From the IMG/VR virus record IMGVR_UViG_3300027851_000128, positions 1-24,273 of that record: a DNA stretch of 24,273 nucleotides; one strand, 5' to 3'. Below, piece by piece: positions 13,369 to 20,808 of this stretch. Within the stretch, counting starts at the first letter, position 1; every line of letters starts with the position of its first letter. The stretch is from a virus. Under the pieces are notes generated by a model. The model saw only the letters and a program-made list of their open reading frames with translations. It was not told where the DNA came from and searched no databases. A program made the position numbers and the translations under genes.

Positions 13369-15756
13369 ATGGCCAACCGCGAAAACAGATATACAATCTC
13401 CCTGCGTGTCCAGGGGGACGGCAAAGTCACGGCCACGCTGGAAAAGGTCGGGCAGGCCGGGGAGAAAAGCCTTAAGCGCATAAACAAGGCGGCCAGCGAA
13501 AGCGATGTGATCGTCCGTGGCCTGACCCGCACCATCACCTCGCGGCTGCTTCCGGCTTTCACTGCCGCCAGCGCGACAAAAAGCCTGTTTCAGAATATCC
13601 AGACCTTCGAGCGGATCGATATCCGCCTGCGTTCCCTGACCAACAGCGCGGAGGATTATGCCGACACGCAGGCTTATTTATCGGCAAAAGCCAATGAGCT
13701 GAATGTCGATCTGACTGTTTTGTCGGATGGATACGCCAAACTGCTGGCGCTGCAGAAATCCGGCATCCTCAACCGTGAACAGGTCAATCAACTTTCCGAG
13801 GGTCTGGTCAATGTCGGCGTCGCGCTCGGCACATCGTCTGCCAATATCGACCGCGCCCTGTTCGGCCTTTCGCAAGGCTTAAGCACCGGAACGCTGCGCG
13901 CCGAGGAATTGAACCAGGTGGTCGAGCCTCTGCCCGGCCTGCTGCAAGAGCTTGACCGCGCGGCGGGCCTGCCCGCGGGCGGTTTCCGCAAGCTGGTCAA
14001 TGACGGCAAGGTCACGAGCGATTTCTTCGCCACGACCATGATCCAGGCATTGCAGGGCTTTGAAGGAGAGGCCGCAAAACTGGACGGCACGGTGGCGGGA
14101 TCCTTCACGCGCCTGAATAACGCATGGAAAGAACTCTCCCGCGCCATCGGCGATTCCGTGGCCATCGACGGCGTTGTATTTTTAACCGAGGCTCTGGCCG
14201 ATAGTATTTCCGTGGGTGAAAAAGCCGTCACCGGGCAGATGGCCTTTGCCGAGGCCACGACCTTTGTCCAGAAAACGGCGTTCTTTGTCGCCCGCGCGAT
14301 CAAGGCCGCCTTCCTGGTCTTGCAAACCTCGGTGCTGGGGCTGGCGCGGGCCTTATTATTCAGCCTTGAAAAAGTGCAGGACGGCATTGTCTATACCGTC
14401 AATCTTATTCCCGGCATTGAAATCGAAGGCGTTAAAGCCTTCAAGAATTTCCGTCTGGCCGCCGAAGCCGCCATCCGTGATAACGCCGTCCAGTTTGTTC
14501 AAAATCTGGACTTCGGGCCGGACGAAGAAACGATTAAGAAAATCCGCGACACCGAAAAACGCCTGCAGGAAATGCGGCGTCAAGCTGAGATCGACCGCTC
14601 CAAGGAATACCAGGCCGGGCAGCAGAAAAACCAGCCCGCCACGCAAACCAAGGAGGATAAAGAGCGCATCAAGGCGATGGAGGAAGAGCGCAAGAAAATC
14701 GAAGACGTTACAGCCGCCCTGCGCTTTCGCAACGAACAGGTCTTACGGAATGAAGAGGCCCAGGAACTTTACAATCAGCTTAAAGCGGCGGGCGTCGAGC
14801 TTTTCAGCAAGGAAGGTTTTGAGATCGCCAAGCTGGTGCAGGAATATTTCCGGCTGCAGGAACAAAAAGAAAATGAACGCAAAGATGATGAGCGCCGCAA
14901 GCAGCTTATCGATGAAATAAAGCAGATCACGGAAGACAATATCTCCGTGCAGGACAAATACAACCAGCGCATGGAAAAATTGAACCAGCTCCTGAAAGAA
15001 GGCGCCATCAGTTTTGAAGAGTTCAAGGCCGCATCGGCAAAAGCCTATGAGGAAATGGAAAAGGCCAGCGACAAATGGTTCGATGGCGCCAAACGCGCAT
15101 TTGACGATTACGCTAAGGAAGCCACCGACATGGCGGCCAATGTCGAGCGCGTGGTTTCCAACGCCATGCAGGGACTTGAAGATGCGCTTGTCGAAGCAAC
15201 CACCACCGGAAAATTTGAATTCAAGGATATGGTCGACAGCATTATCGAGGATGTCGCCCGCCTGCTCGTCCGTACCCAGATTACAGGGCCGCTGGCGCAA
15301 GGGTTGAGCGGCCTGATCGGCAATATCTTCGGCGGGCAAAGCGGTGGTGGGAGCAGCGGCGGCTGGTTTGCAAAAGGCGCGGCGTTCTCGGACGGGGAGC
15401 GCGTCACGGCCTATGCCAGAGGCGGCATTGTGGGCCGCCCCACCCTGTTCCCCATGGCAAAAGGCGTGGGACTTATGGGCGAAGCCGGGCCGGAGGCTGT
15501 CATGCCGCTCACCCGCACATCATCTGGTCGCCTCGGCGTTGAAGCCATAGGAGGCGGCGTCGCGGGCGGCAATCTCTACACCATCAATGTCGATGCCAGA
15601 GGCTCCAGTGATCCAGCTGCTACGTCCGAGTCCGTCAAACAGGCAGTGGACGAAGCCCTGAGCGCCCGCATCCCCGGTATCGTGCAGACCAGCGTCCAGC
15701 TTGCTCATCGCAAGACCGTGGATTCCTGGCAGCGGCGCGGCAGCCGATTTGAGTAA
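13369..15756 (+). CDS. Tail tape measure protein
   Basis: This 795-aa protein sets tail length and passes into or through the host envelope. The N-terminal tape-measure domain has the LRSLTNSAEDYADTQAYL, LSQGLSTGTLRAEELNQVVE and SGSFTRLNN-type pattern (about residues 85-250). A hydrophobic helical stretch covers about 300-340 (FFVARAIKAAFLVLQTSVLG). Long charged coiled coils run about 385-590. A Gly-rich hinge (about 650-665) precedes the lambda-type C-terminal motif with AYARGGIVGRPTLFPMAKG and GLMGEAGPEAVMPL (about 683-720). Length is near lambda gpH, so a tail of similar order is expected. Confidence 0.95.
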   Translation: MANRENRYTISLRVQGDGKVTATLEKVGQAGEKSLKRINKAASESDVIVRGLTRTITSRLLPAFTAASATKSLFQNIQTFERIDIRLRSLTNSAEDYADTQAYLSAKANELNVDLTVLSDGYAKLLALQKSGILNREQVNQLSEGLVNVGVALGTSSANIDRALFGLSQGLSTGTLRAEELNQVVEPLPGLLQELDRAAGLPAGGFRKLVNDGKVTSDFFATTMIQALQGFEGEAAKLDGTVAGSFTRLNNAWKELSRAIGDSVAIDGVVFLTEALADSISVGEKAVTGQMAFAEATTFVQKTAFFVARAIKAAFLVLQTSVLGLARALLFSLEKVQDGIVYTVNLIPGIEIEGVKAFKNFRLAAEAAIRDNAVQFVQNLDFGPDEETIKKIRDTEKRLQEMRRQAEIDRSKEYQAGQQKNQPATQTKEDKERIKAMEEERKKIEDVTAALRFRNEQVLRNEEAQELYNQLKAAGVELFSKEGFEIAKLVQEYFRLQEQKENERKDDERRKQLIDEIKQITEDNISVQDKYNQRMEKLNQLLKEGAISFEEFKAASAKAYEEMEKASDKWFDGAKRAFDDYAKEATDMAANVERVVSNAMQGLEDALVEATTTGKFEFKDMVDSIIEDVARLLVRTQITGPLAQGLSGLIGNIFGGQSGGGSSGGWFAKGAAFSDGERVTAYARGGIVGRPTLFPMAKGVGLMGEAGPEAVMPLTRTSSGRLGVEAIGGGVAGGNLYTINVDARGSSDPAATSESVKQAVDEALSARIPGIVQTSVQLAHRKTVDSWQRRGSRFE

Positions 15757-15764
15757 AGGAGTGC

Positions 15765-16364
15765 TTACTGGACTTCAAAATAATCGACGGAGAGAATCAT
15801 GCCCCTATCATCGCCGATGGCCTTTTTTGCGAAATCGGGAAGAGTATCTTTATAATTTTCTAATTCAATATTCAGGGAGCATAAATTGCCAGCCCCCATA
15901 AGCGCAGGCCCAAGCAAGTTTCCTGTTAGATTTTCTTCAAGCGCCAAAATGGCTTTTTCGGTTTCGGATCGGAGAGCTTCCCAAGATTTCTTATCCATTG
16001 GGCGTTTTAATGCATGAAGATAGTCTCCAGATTTTTCTGCAAATTTTCTTAAAAACAGAGAAACAGGGATATAGCGAAATACGAAAGTTTTGTCGCCATC
16101 GGTCACAGTGATGGTTGATCCGGTGTTCTCACTGCAGAGATTTTTAGAGATCGCTTTAGACAGATGGTCGATCTTGTATGTTCTCTTCGCTTTTTTGGGA
16201 ACGTGATCGTGCGGATCAAGGATTTCCTGCAACCGCGCTTCAATAGCGCAGCGCAATTCCAGAATGGCATAAACCAAAGATGCTTCCGAGCCTTCGGAAA
16301 ACCTCTTTTTCGCCCGCTCAAAATACCCGCGAGAGTTTATGGGATATGAATCGCCGTCTTTCAT
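15765..16364 (-). CDS. Inverted moron-like gene, unknown 199-aa protein
   Basis: It lies on the opposite strand inside the tail operon, ends 8 nt from the tape measure stop, and is visibly AT-richer than its neighbours. Residues 12-50 form a helical pair (RGYFERAKKRFSEGSEASLV, then ELRCAIEARLQEIL), recalling helical bundles of HEPN-like or abortive-infection proteins. R-x5-H (RTYKIDH, about 61-67) fits the HEPN RNase spacing but not clearly its usual position. No membrane segment is seen. A candidate promoter sits directly upstream. Likely a lysogenic or defence/exclusion cargo gene; function is not established. Confidence 0.85.
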   Translation of the reverse strand: MKDGDSYPINSRGYFERAKKRFSEGSEASLVYAILELRCAIEARLQEILDPHDHVPKKAKRTYKIDHLSKAISKNLCSENTGSTITVTDGDKTFVFRYIPVSLFLRKFAEKSGDYLHALKRPMDKKSWEALRSETEKAILALEENLTGNLLGPALMGAGNLCSLNIELENYKDTLPDFAKKAIGDDRGMILSVDYFEVQ

Positions 16365-16371
16365 GCCCTTG

Positions 16372-16401
16372 ACTATACAACACCCACCCTAACCTGTTGA
16401 A
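16372..16401 (-). promoter_or_regulatory. Candidate promoter of the inverted gene
   Basis: On the minus strand TTCAAC (16401-16396), an 18-nt spacer and TATAGT (16377-16372) form a plausible sigma70-type promoter. The -10 box ends 7 nt before the ATG at 16364, so transcription would begin at or next to the start codon, giving a leaderless or nearly leaderless mRNA. AAGGG just before the ATG is too close to act as a normal Shine-Dalgarno. Confidence 0.45.
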
Positions 16402-16407
16402 AAAATA

Positions 16408-17013
16408 ATGGCAGACATAGAATTAACCTGGCCGCTCAATCTACGGCCAGCCCAGCAAAGTTTTTATATCCGCACCCTGACCACGAAATTTGAAAATCCG
16501 CTGACCGGACAGGTGCAGGTGCTGGAACGCGACGCGGCGCGATGGGTCACGAAGCTTTCCCTTGTCCGCAACGAACTGGACGCGCGGCGGCTGGAAGCCC
16601 TGCTGGCTGCCCTGCGCGGTTCGGTCGGGCATGTCTTTATGCCTGATTTTCGCAGGCCGCAGGCCAAAGGCTCCCTCGCGGGCGATCCGCAGCTTGCCAG
16701 CGGCACAGGCACGACCCTGACCGTCACCGGATTTACGCCGGAGGCGGTGGGCGTATTGAAGGCGGGCGATCTGATCCAGACCTCCGTGGGCCGCTCCCAT
16801 ATCGTGCTGCAGGACGTTGATGCTGACGCGGACGGTGAAGCCCTGGTGCCGATTGCGCCGCGCCTGCGCGAAGAGGTCACGGAAGGGCCGCTTGTCACGC
16901 AGAATTGCCGCGTCCGCATGCGGCTGCTGAATGATGACAGTACGGAAAACACCACGGACAGGCGCCGCCTGACCAGCTTTGATTTGGATCTGATCGAGGT
17001 TTTGCCGCAATGA
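16408..17013 (+). CDS. Distal-tail-like protein, first of duplicated pair
   Basis: This 201-aa protein follows the tape measure functionally and is interrupted from it only by the inverted gene. N-terminal motifs TGQVQVLERDAARWVTK, ALLAALRGSVGHVFMPDFRR and a C-terminal HIVLQDV...VPIAPRLRE segment are all matched in the next protein. A beta-rich ring protein at the base of the tail (Dit-like, GTA gp12 position) is inferred. There is no Shine-Dalgarno directly upstream, which is unusual in this window. The stop overlaps the next gene. Confidence 0.7.
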   Translation: MADIELTWPLNLRPAQQSFYIRTLTTKFENPLTGQVQVLERDAARWVTKLSLVRNELDARRLEALLAALRGSVGHVFMPDFRRPQAKGSLAGDPQLASGTGTTLTVTGFTPEAVGVLKAGDLIQTSVGRSHIVLQDVDADADGEALVPIAPRLREEVTEGPLVTQNCRVRMRLLNDDSTENTTDRRRLTSFDLDLIEVLPQ

Positions 17014-17978
17014 TTTTTGACTGGCCGGAGGGAATTTATCCGCGCACCCAGAAATTCTATCTCCTGCCGCGCACGACCCGCTTTGCCTCGTCTTTCACCG
17101 GGCAGGATCAGGTTCTGGAGCGCGACGCTGTCAGATGGGTGGCGGAATTTACTTTTGAACTTGAGGGCAATCGCACCCGCGCTCTGGATGCTCTCATAGC
17201 GTCCTTGCGCGGCGCGACCGGAAAAATCCTCGTGCCGGATTTCCGGCGCAACATGCCCATGCCCGTCGCGCCCAGCATGGACGATTATGCCGAGGATATC
17301 GGCCTGACGTTCTTTGGAGACCGCTATGATTTCAGCGATCAAACGCATGAGGAAGGTTTTCTAGCGACGGAACAAACGCCGCCTCTGGGCGCGGAGCAAA
17401 ACGCCCTGTTCGGCGGCGGCTTCGATGCCATCCTTGTTTTCAAGGATCATGTCACGCTGCTGACCGAGGATGAGCTGATTTTACTGGCCGATGGCGTGGG
17501 CATTCCTTTTGAAACGGATCGTGGCTTTCTTCTCACCATCGAGCATGGCGAGGCTTTGGAAATATACGCCGAGGAAGGCTATGAGCTGCAAACGCAGAGC
17601 TTTCAATATATCCCTCGCCAGATCAGCGGCGGATTTATCGAAGGCGAAGGCCAGCCCACCCTTTTAAAAGGCGGCACGAGGAACAGTCTTTTGATCGGCG
17701 GCCTTGCGCCCTGGCATACCGTGATCAAGGCCGGAAACGGGATTTCGCCCATTGAAGGCCATGCCCATATCATTTTGCAGGATGTGACGACCGATATTAA
17801 CGGCCATGCCAACGTCCCGGTCGCGCCCCGCCTGCGCGGCGCCATTATCGAGCAGCCGCTTTTATTAAATGGCATCGCCGTCCTGATGCGCCTGACCGAA
17901 GACGATGCGGGCGAAAACAACACGGTTCCGCCGAACCGCTCCCTCTACACCCTGAAATTTGAACAGATACTGGCTTAA
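17010..17978 (+). CDS. Distal-tail-like protein, second copy with ~150-aa insertion
   Basis: This 322-aa protein repeats the frame of the preceding one: TGQDQVLERDAVRWVAE, LIASLRGATGKILVPDFRR near the N-terminus and HIILQDV...VPVAPRLRG near the C-terminus. Between these blocks, about residues 85-235, lies an insertion rich in short beta hairpins and acidic residues (ILVFKDHVTLLTEDELILLA and similar). It probably forms part of the tail baseplate ring with its sister, the insertion projecting outward. It is coupled to the upstream gene by an ATGA overlap. Confidence 0.7.
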   Translation: MIFDWPEGIYPRTQKFYLLPRTTRFASSFTGQDQVLERDAVRWVAEFTFELEGNRTRALDALIASLRGATGKILVPDFRRNMPMPVAPSMDDYAEDIGLTFFGDRYDFSDQTHEEGFLATEQTPPLGAEQNALFGGGFDAILVFKDHVTLLTEDELILLADGVGIPFETDRGFLLTIEHGEALEIYAEEGYELQTQSFQYIPRQISGGFIEGEGQPTLLKGGTRNSLLIGGLAPWHTVIKAGNGISPIEGHAHIILQDVTTDINGHANVPVAPRLRGAIIEQPLLLNGIAVLMRLTEDDAGENNTVPPNRSLYTLKFEQILA

Positions 17979-17981
17979 GCA

Positions 17982-18551
17982 ATGACAAAACGCCTGAATG
18001 ACACTCTGTCTGAAGAGACGGAGAAACAAGTCGTGCGCCCTATTCTTATGGCCTCCTTTGATTTTGGGGAAAGCATCGACCGGGCATGGAGCGGCGTCGG
18101 GCAGCTGGAATGGGACGGCCATATCTGGTACGGTGCGGGAAGCCTCGGCAAAGTTTCCACGGTCGAGGAAACGACCGAACTGCGCGCCACCGGAGCCAGC
18201 TTTCAATTAAGCGGCATTCCCGCCGACCTGATTACAAAAGTCAGCACCTCACCCATTCAAGGCCGGAAGGCGCGGCTTTATCTGGCCTTCATGGAGGATG
18301 ATTTCAAAACCCTCATCATGGATCCCGTTCTGATTTTCGATGGGCGGATGGATACGGTCGATATAGCGGACAGCGGCGATACGGCCACCGTCACCCTGAC
18401 TGCCGAAAGCCGCCTGCGCGATCTGGAGCGCACCCGCACACGCCGTTATACCGACGCCGATCAGCAAGGCCGCTTTCCCGGCGACAAAGGTCTCGAATAC
18501 GTCCCCTCGCTGCAAGACAAGCAGATCGTCTGGGGCCGCGCACCGGAGTAA
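17982..18551 (+). CDS. Tail hub-like protein (DUF2163/BR0599-related)
   Basis: This 189-aa protein has N-terminal FDFGESIDRAWSGVGQLEWD then WYGAGSLGKV, a middle with IFDGRMDTVDI, and the conserved end TVTLTAESRLRDLERTRTRR then YTDADQ...YVPSLQDKQIVWG. This resembles the N-terminal domain of phage and GTA hub proteins that sit between distal tail and tip. It lacks the C-terminal cysteine-rich part seen in longer relatives. Start is 3 nt after the previous stop. Role inferred from this pattern and gene order. Confidence 0.7.
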   Translation: MTKRLNDTLSEETEKQVVRPILMASFDFGESIDRAWSGVGQLEWDGHIWYGAGSLGKVSTVEETTELRATGASFQLSGIPADLITKVSTSPIQGRKARLYLAFMEDDFKTLIMDPVLIFDGRMDTVDIADSGDTATVTLTAESRLRDLERTRTRRYTDADQQGRFPGDKGLEYVPSLQDKQIVWGRAPE

Positions 18552-18555
18552 ATCG

Positions 18556-18978
18556 ATGACAGAATTAAAACGCTATCCCGACTGGCCCGAAAGGCTGGCG
18601 GCGCAGATCCATGCCCGCATGAAAGAGCCTTTCGTGTGGGGCCAGCATGATTGCTGCCTGTTCGCTATGGACTGCGTCAAGGCGATGACGGGCGAGGATC
18701 TGGCCGCGCCGTTCCGGGGCTATGCCGACCAGAAACAAGCCCTGCGAATGCTTAAAAAGCATGGCGGGGTCGCCGGGATCGCCGAGGCCGTGGCGAAGCG
18801 ATACAAAATTCTGGAAATCGCGCCCGCCATGGCCGGACGGGGCGATGTCTGCCTGTTTGATATCGGGCGTGGCGATACGCTCGGAATCCGCGCCGGAGAA
18901 AATATCTTCGCGCCCGGCCCGGACGGCCTCCTCGGCTTTCCCATGCTCCAAGCCACTCGCGCATGGAGGATCGGATAA
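18556..18978 (+). CDS. NlpC/P60-related tail protein (DUF6950-like)
   Basis: This 140-aa protein has FVWGQHDCCLFAMDCVKAMT (residues 26-45), carrying the NlpC/P60 nucleophile region with Cys33 after Asp32, and AGRGDVCLFDIGRG (about 93-106). In active members a histidine follows this second block; here the equivalent stretch reads DTLGIRAGENIF with no His. The protein may therefore be a degenerate peptidase used structurally at the tail tip, as in lambda gpK/GTA gp14 position. Start has GGAG 8 nt upstream. The stop and next start share one base (TAATG). Confidence 0.78.
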   Translation: MTELKRYPDWPERLAAQIHARMKEPFVWGQHDCCLFAMDCVKAMTGEDLAAPFRGYADQKQALRMLKKHGGVAGIAEAVAKRYKILEIAPAMAGRGDVCLFDIGRGDTLGIRAGENIFAPGPDGLLGFPMLQATRAWRIG

Positions 18979-20786
18979 TGCCCCAGGTCATTCCCGTTGT
19001 CCTGGGCGCGGCTGTTTCGCATGTCGTCAGCGGCGTTATCGGCGGCGGCATTATCGGCGCCATCGTGGGCGGGGTTGTCGGCTCCGCCGTGGTGTCCTTC
19101 ACCGCGCCCATTTTCGCCCCCAAGCCCAAGCAAGTTTCTACAGCCCCGTCCGTCACCTCCATCGCCAATGGCAGCCGGGGCCGGACGGAAATGGTCAACC
19201 AGCCGATCACTTCGCACCGGATTGTTTACGGCCAGGTACGCGTGTCCGGCCCCTTGGTATTCACCCACAGCCGCGCCATCGGCAGCAGCGACAAACTCGA
19301 CATGCTGCATTGGGTCATCATCCTGGCCGCCCATGAAGTCGAGGAAATCGGCGATATTCTGTTTAATGACCAGGTCGTGCCGCTGGACGGCAGCGGGGAT
19401 GCCACATCCGAACCCTATAAACGGGACGGCACGGTCTATGCCAGCGTTTACAAGCATCTGGGATCCATCGACCAGACGGCGGATTCCGTCCTGGTCGCCA
19501 ATAGCGGCGGCCAATGGACATCGGGTCACCGCCTGCGCGGCCTAGCCTATATCCACGCCCAGATGCGTTTTGACGATATCGCCTATGCCAGCGGCACGCC
19601 GAATATCTCCGCGCTGGTCAAGGGCCGCAAGGTTTACGATCCGCGCAGCGAAGAGGAAGCCTGGTCGAATAACGCCGCGCTCTGCATTCTTGATTACCTG
19701 ATTTCGGATTTCGGTCTGGGCGCCAGCGTCGATGAAATCGACATGAACTCCTTCGTGGCCGCCGCCAATATCTGCGATGAGGAAGTGGCCACGCTGGATG
19801 GAACGGAAAGCCGCTATACATGCAACGGCGTTGTCGATCTTTCAGACAGCCCGCGCGATATTCTTGAAAACATGCTGGGAAGCTGCGCGGGCTTCCTTGT
19901 CCATACGGGCGGGAAATGGCGGCTGCAAGTCGGCGCTTATAATCCGCCGCTCAAAACATTCGACCAAAATTTCCTGCGCGATGCAGTGGTCATGCGCCCG
20001 CATCGCTCCCGCAGGCAGCTTTTCAATACGATCAAGGGTGCGTTCGTCTCGCCCGACCATAACTGGCAATCAACAGGCTATCCCGCCGTCTCCACGGATT
20101 TTTATATCACGCAGGACAATGGCGAAGAAATAATCAGCACGCTGGATCTGTCTTTCACGGTGTCGCACACCATGGCGCAGCGCATCGCCCGTATCGCGCT
20201 GGAGCAAGTCCGCAGGCAGCGGCAGATTCAATATCCCGCCAATCTGGCAGGGTTTCAGGTCGCGGCAGGAAACACCATCGCCGTCGATCTTCCCCGCTTT
20301 GGAGTCAACGGCCTGCCCTGCCGGATTACCAACTGGCAGATGGTCGAGGATATGGGCGTCGATCTGACTTTCGATGAGGACGGCGAGAGCGTTTATGCCT
20401 TCGACCAGTCCGACCTGAAAGCCATCGGCGACAATCCGCAAGTGGTGGTGCCGAATAATCAGGCCGTTCCGCCTGCCGAGCCGAATAACGTCACGGCGGA
20501 AGCCGGGGACGATTTTATCACGATTAGCTGGGATCGGATTTTAGAAAGCGATTTCCGGTATGTCGAGGTCTGGGAAAAATCCACCACGACCGCCACGCCG
20601 GAAATCGACGCGGCCCGCATTCTTGAAGTCTACGACAACTCGTTCACCCGCAATCTGCTGACAGGCGGCCAGACAAAATATTACTGGCTGCGCGCCGTTG
20701 ATCGCTATGGGAACAAATCCACCTTCGCCGGGCCTGTCGAGGCCACCACTTCCGGCGAAGAAACCATCGTCCTTGTCCTTGAATAA
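18978..20786 (+). CDS. Tip attachment/host specificity protein, gpJ-like
   Basis: The preferred start is the ATG at 18978, with GGAGG 8 nt upstream and TAATG coupling; an earlier ATG at 18963 lies before that Shine-Dalgarno. The 602-aa protein has a Gly/Val-rich hydrophobic N-terminus (about 8-46, VSGVIGGGIIGAIVGGVVGS), as in lambda gpJ and gpI-type tip proteins. The core (about 70-490) is the phage tail tip fold with SHRIVYGQVRVSGPLVF near the start. A fibronectin III domain ends the protein (about 500-590, PPAEPNNVTAEA to YYWLRAVDRYGNKSTF). It probably nucleates tail assembly and carries fibres. It is shorter than lambda gpJ. Confidence 0.9.
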   Translation: MPQVIPVVLGAAVSHVVSGVIGGGIIGAIVGGVVGSAVVSFTAPIFAPKPKQVSTAPSVTSIANGSRGRTEMVNQPITSHRIVYGQVRVSGPLVFTHSRAIGSSDKLDMLHWVIILAAHEVEEIGDILFNDQVVPLDGSGDATSEPYKRDGTVYASVYKHLGSIDQTADSVLVANSGGQWTSGHRLRGLAYIHAQMRFDDIAYASGTPNISALVKGRKVYDPRSEEEAWSNNAALCILDYLISDFGLGASVDEIDMNSFVAAANICDEEVATLDGTESRYTCNGVVDLSDSPRDILENMLGSCAGFLVHTGGKWRLQVGAYNPPLKTFDQNFLRDAVVMRPHRSRRQLFNTIKGAFVSPDHNWQSTGYPAVSTDFYITQDNGEEIISTLDLSFTVSHTMAQRIARIALEQVRRQRQIQYPANLAGFQVAAGNTIAVDLPRFGVNGLPCRITNWQMVEDMGVDLTFDEDGESVYAFDQSDLKAIGDNPQVVVPNNQAVPPAEPNNVTAEAGDDFITISWDRILESDFRYVEVWEKSTTTATPEIDAARILEVYDNSFTRNLLTGGQTKYYWLRAVDRYGNKSTFAGPVEATTSGEETIVLVLE

Positions 20787-20808
20787 CCCGCTTTAAGGAG
20801 CTTCCCTC

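Noticed and set aside
13340-13400. Programmed frameshift between the chaperone and a T-like extension
   Set aside because: No slippery heptamer or extension frame; the tape measure ATG follows 2 nt after the stop.
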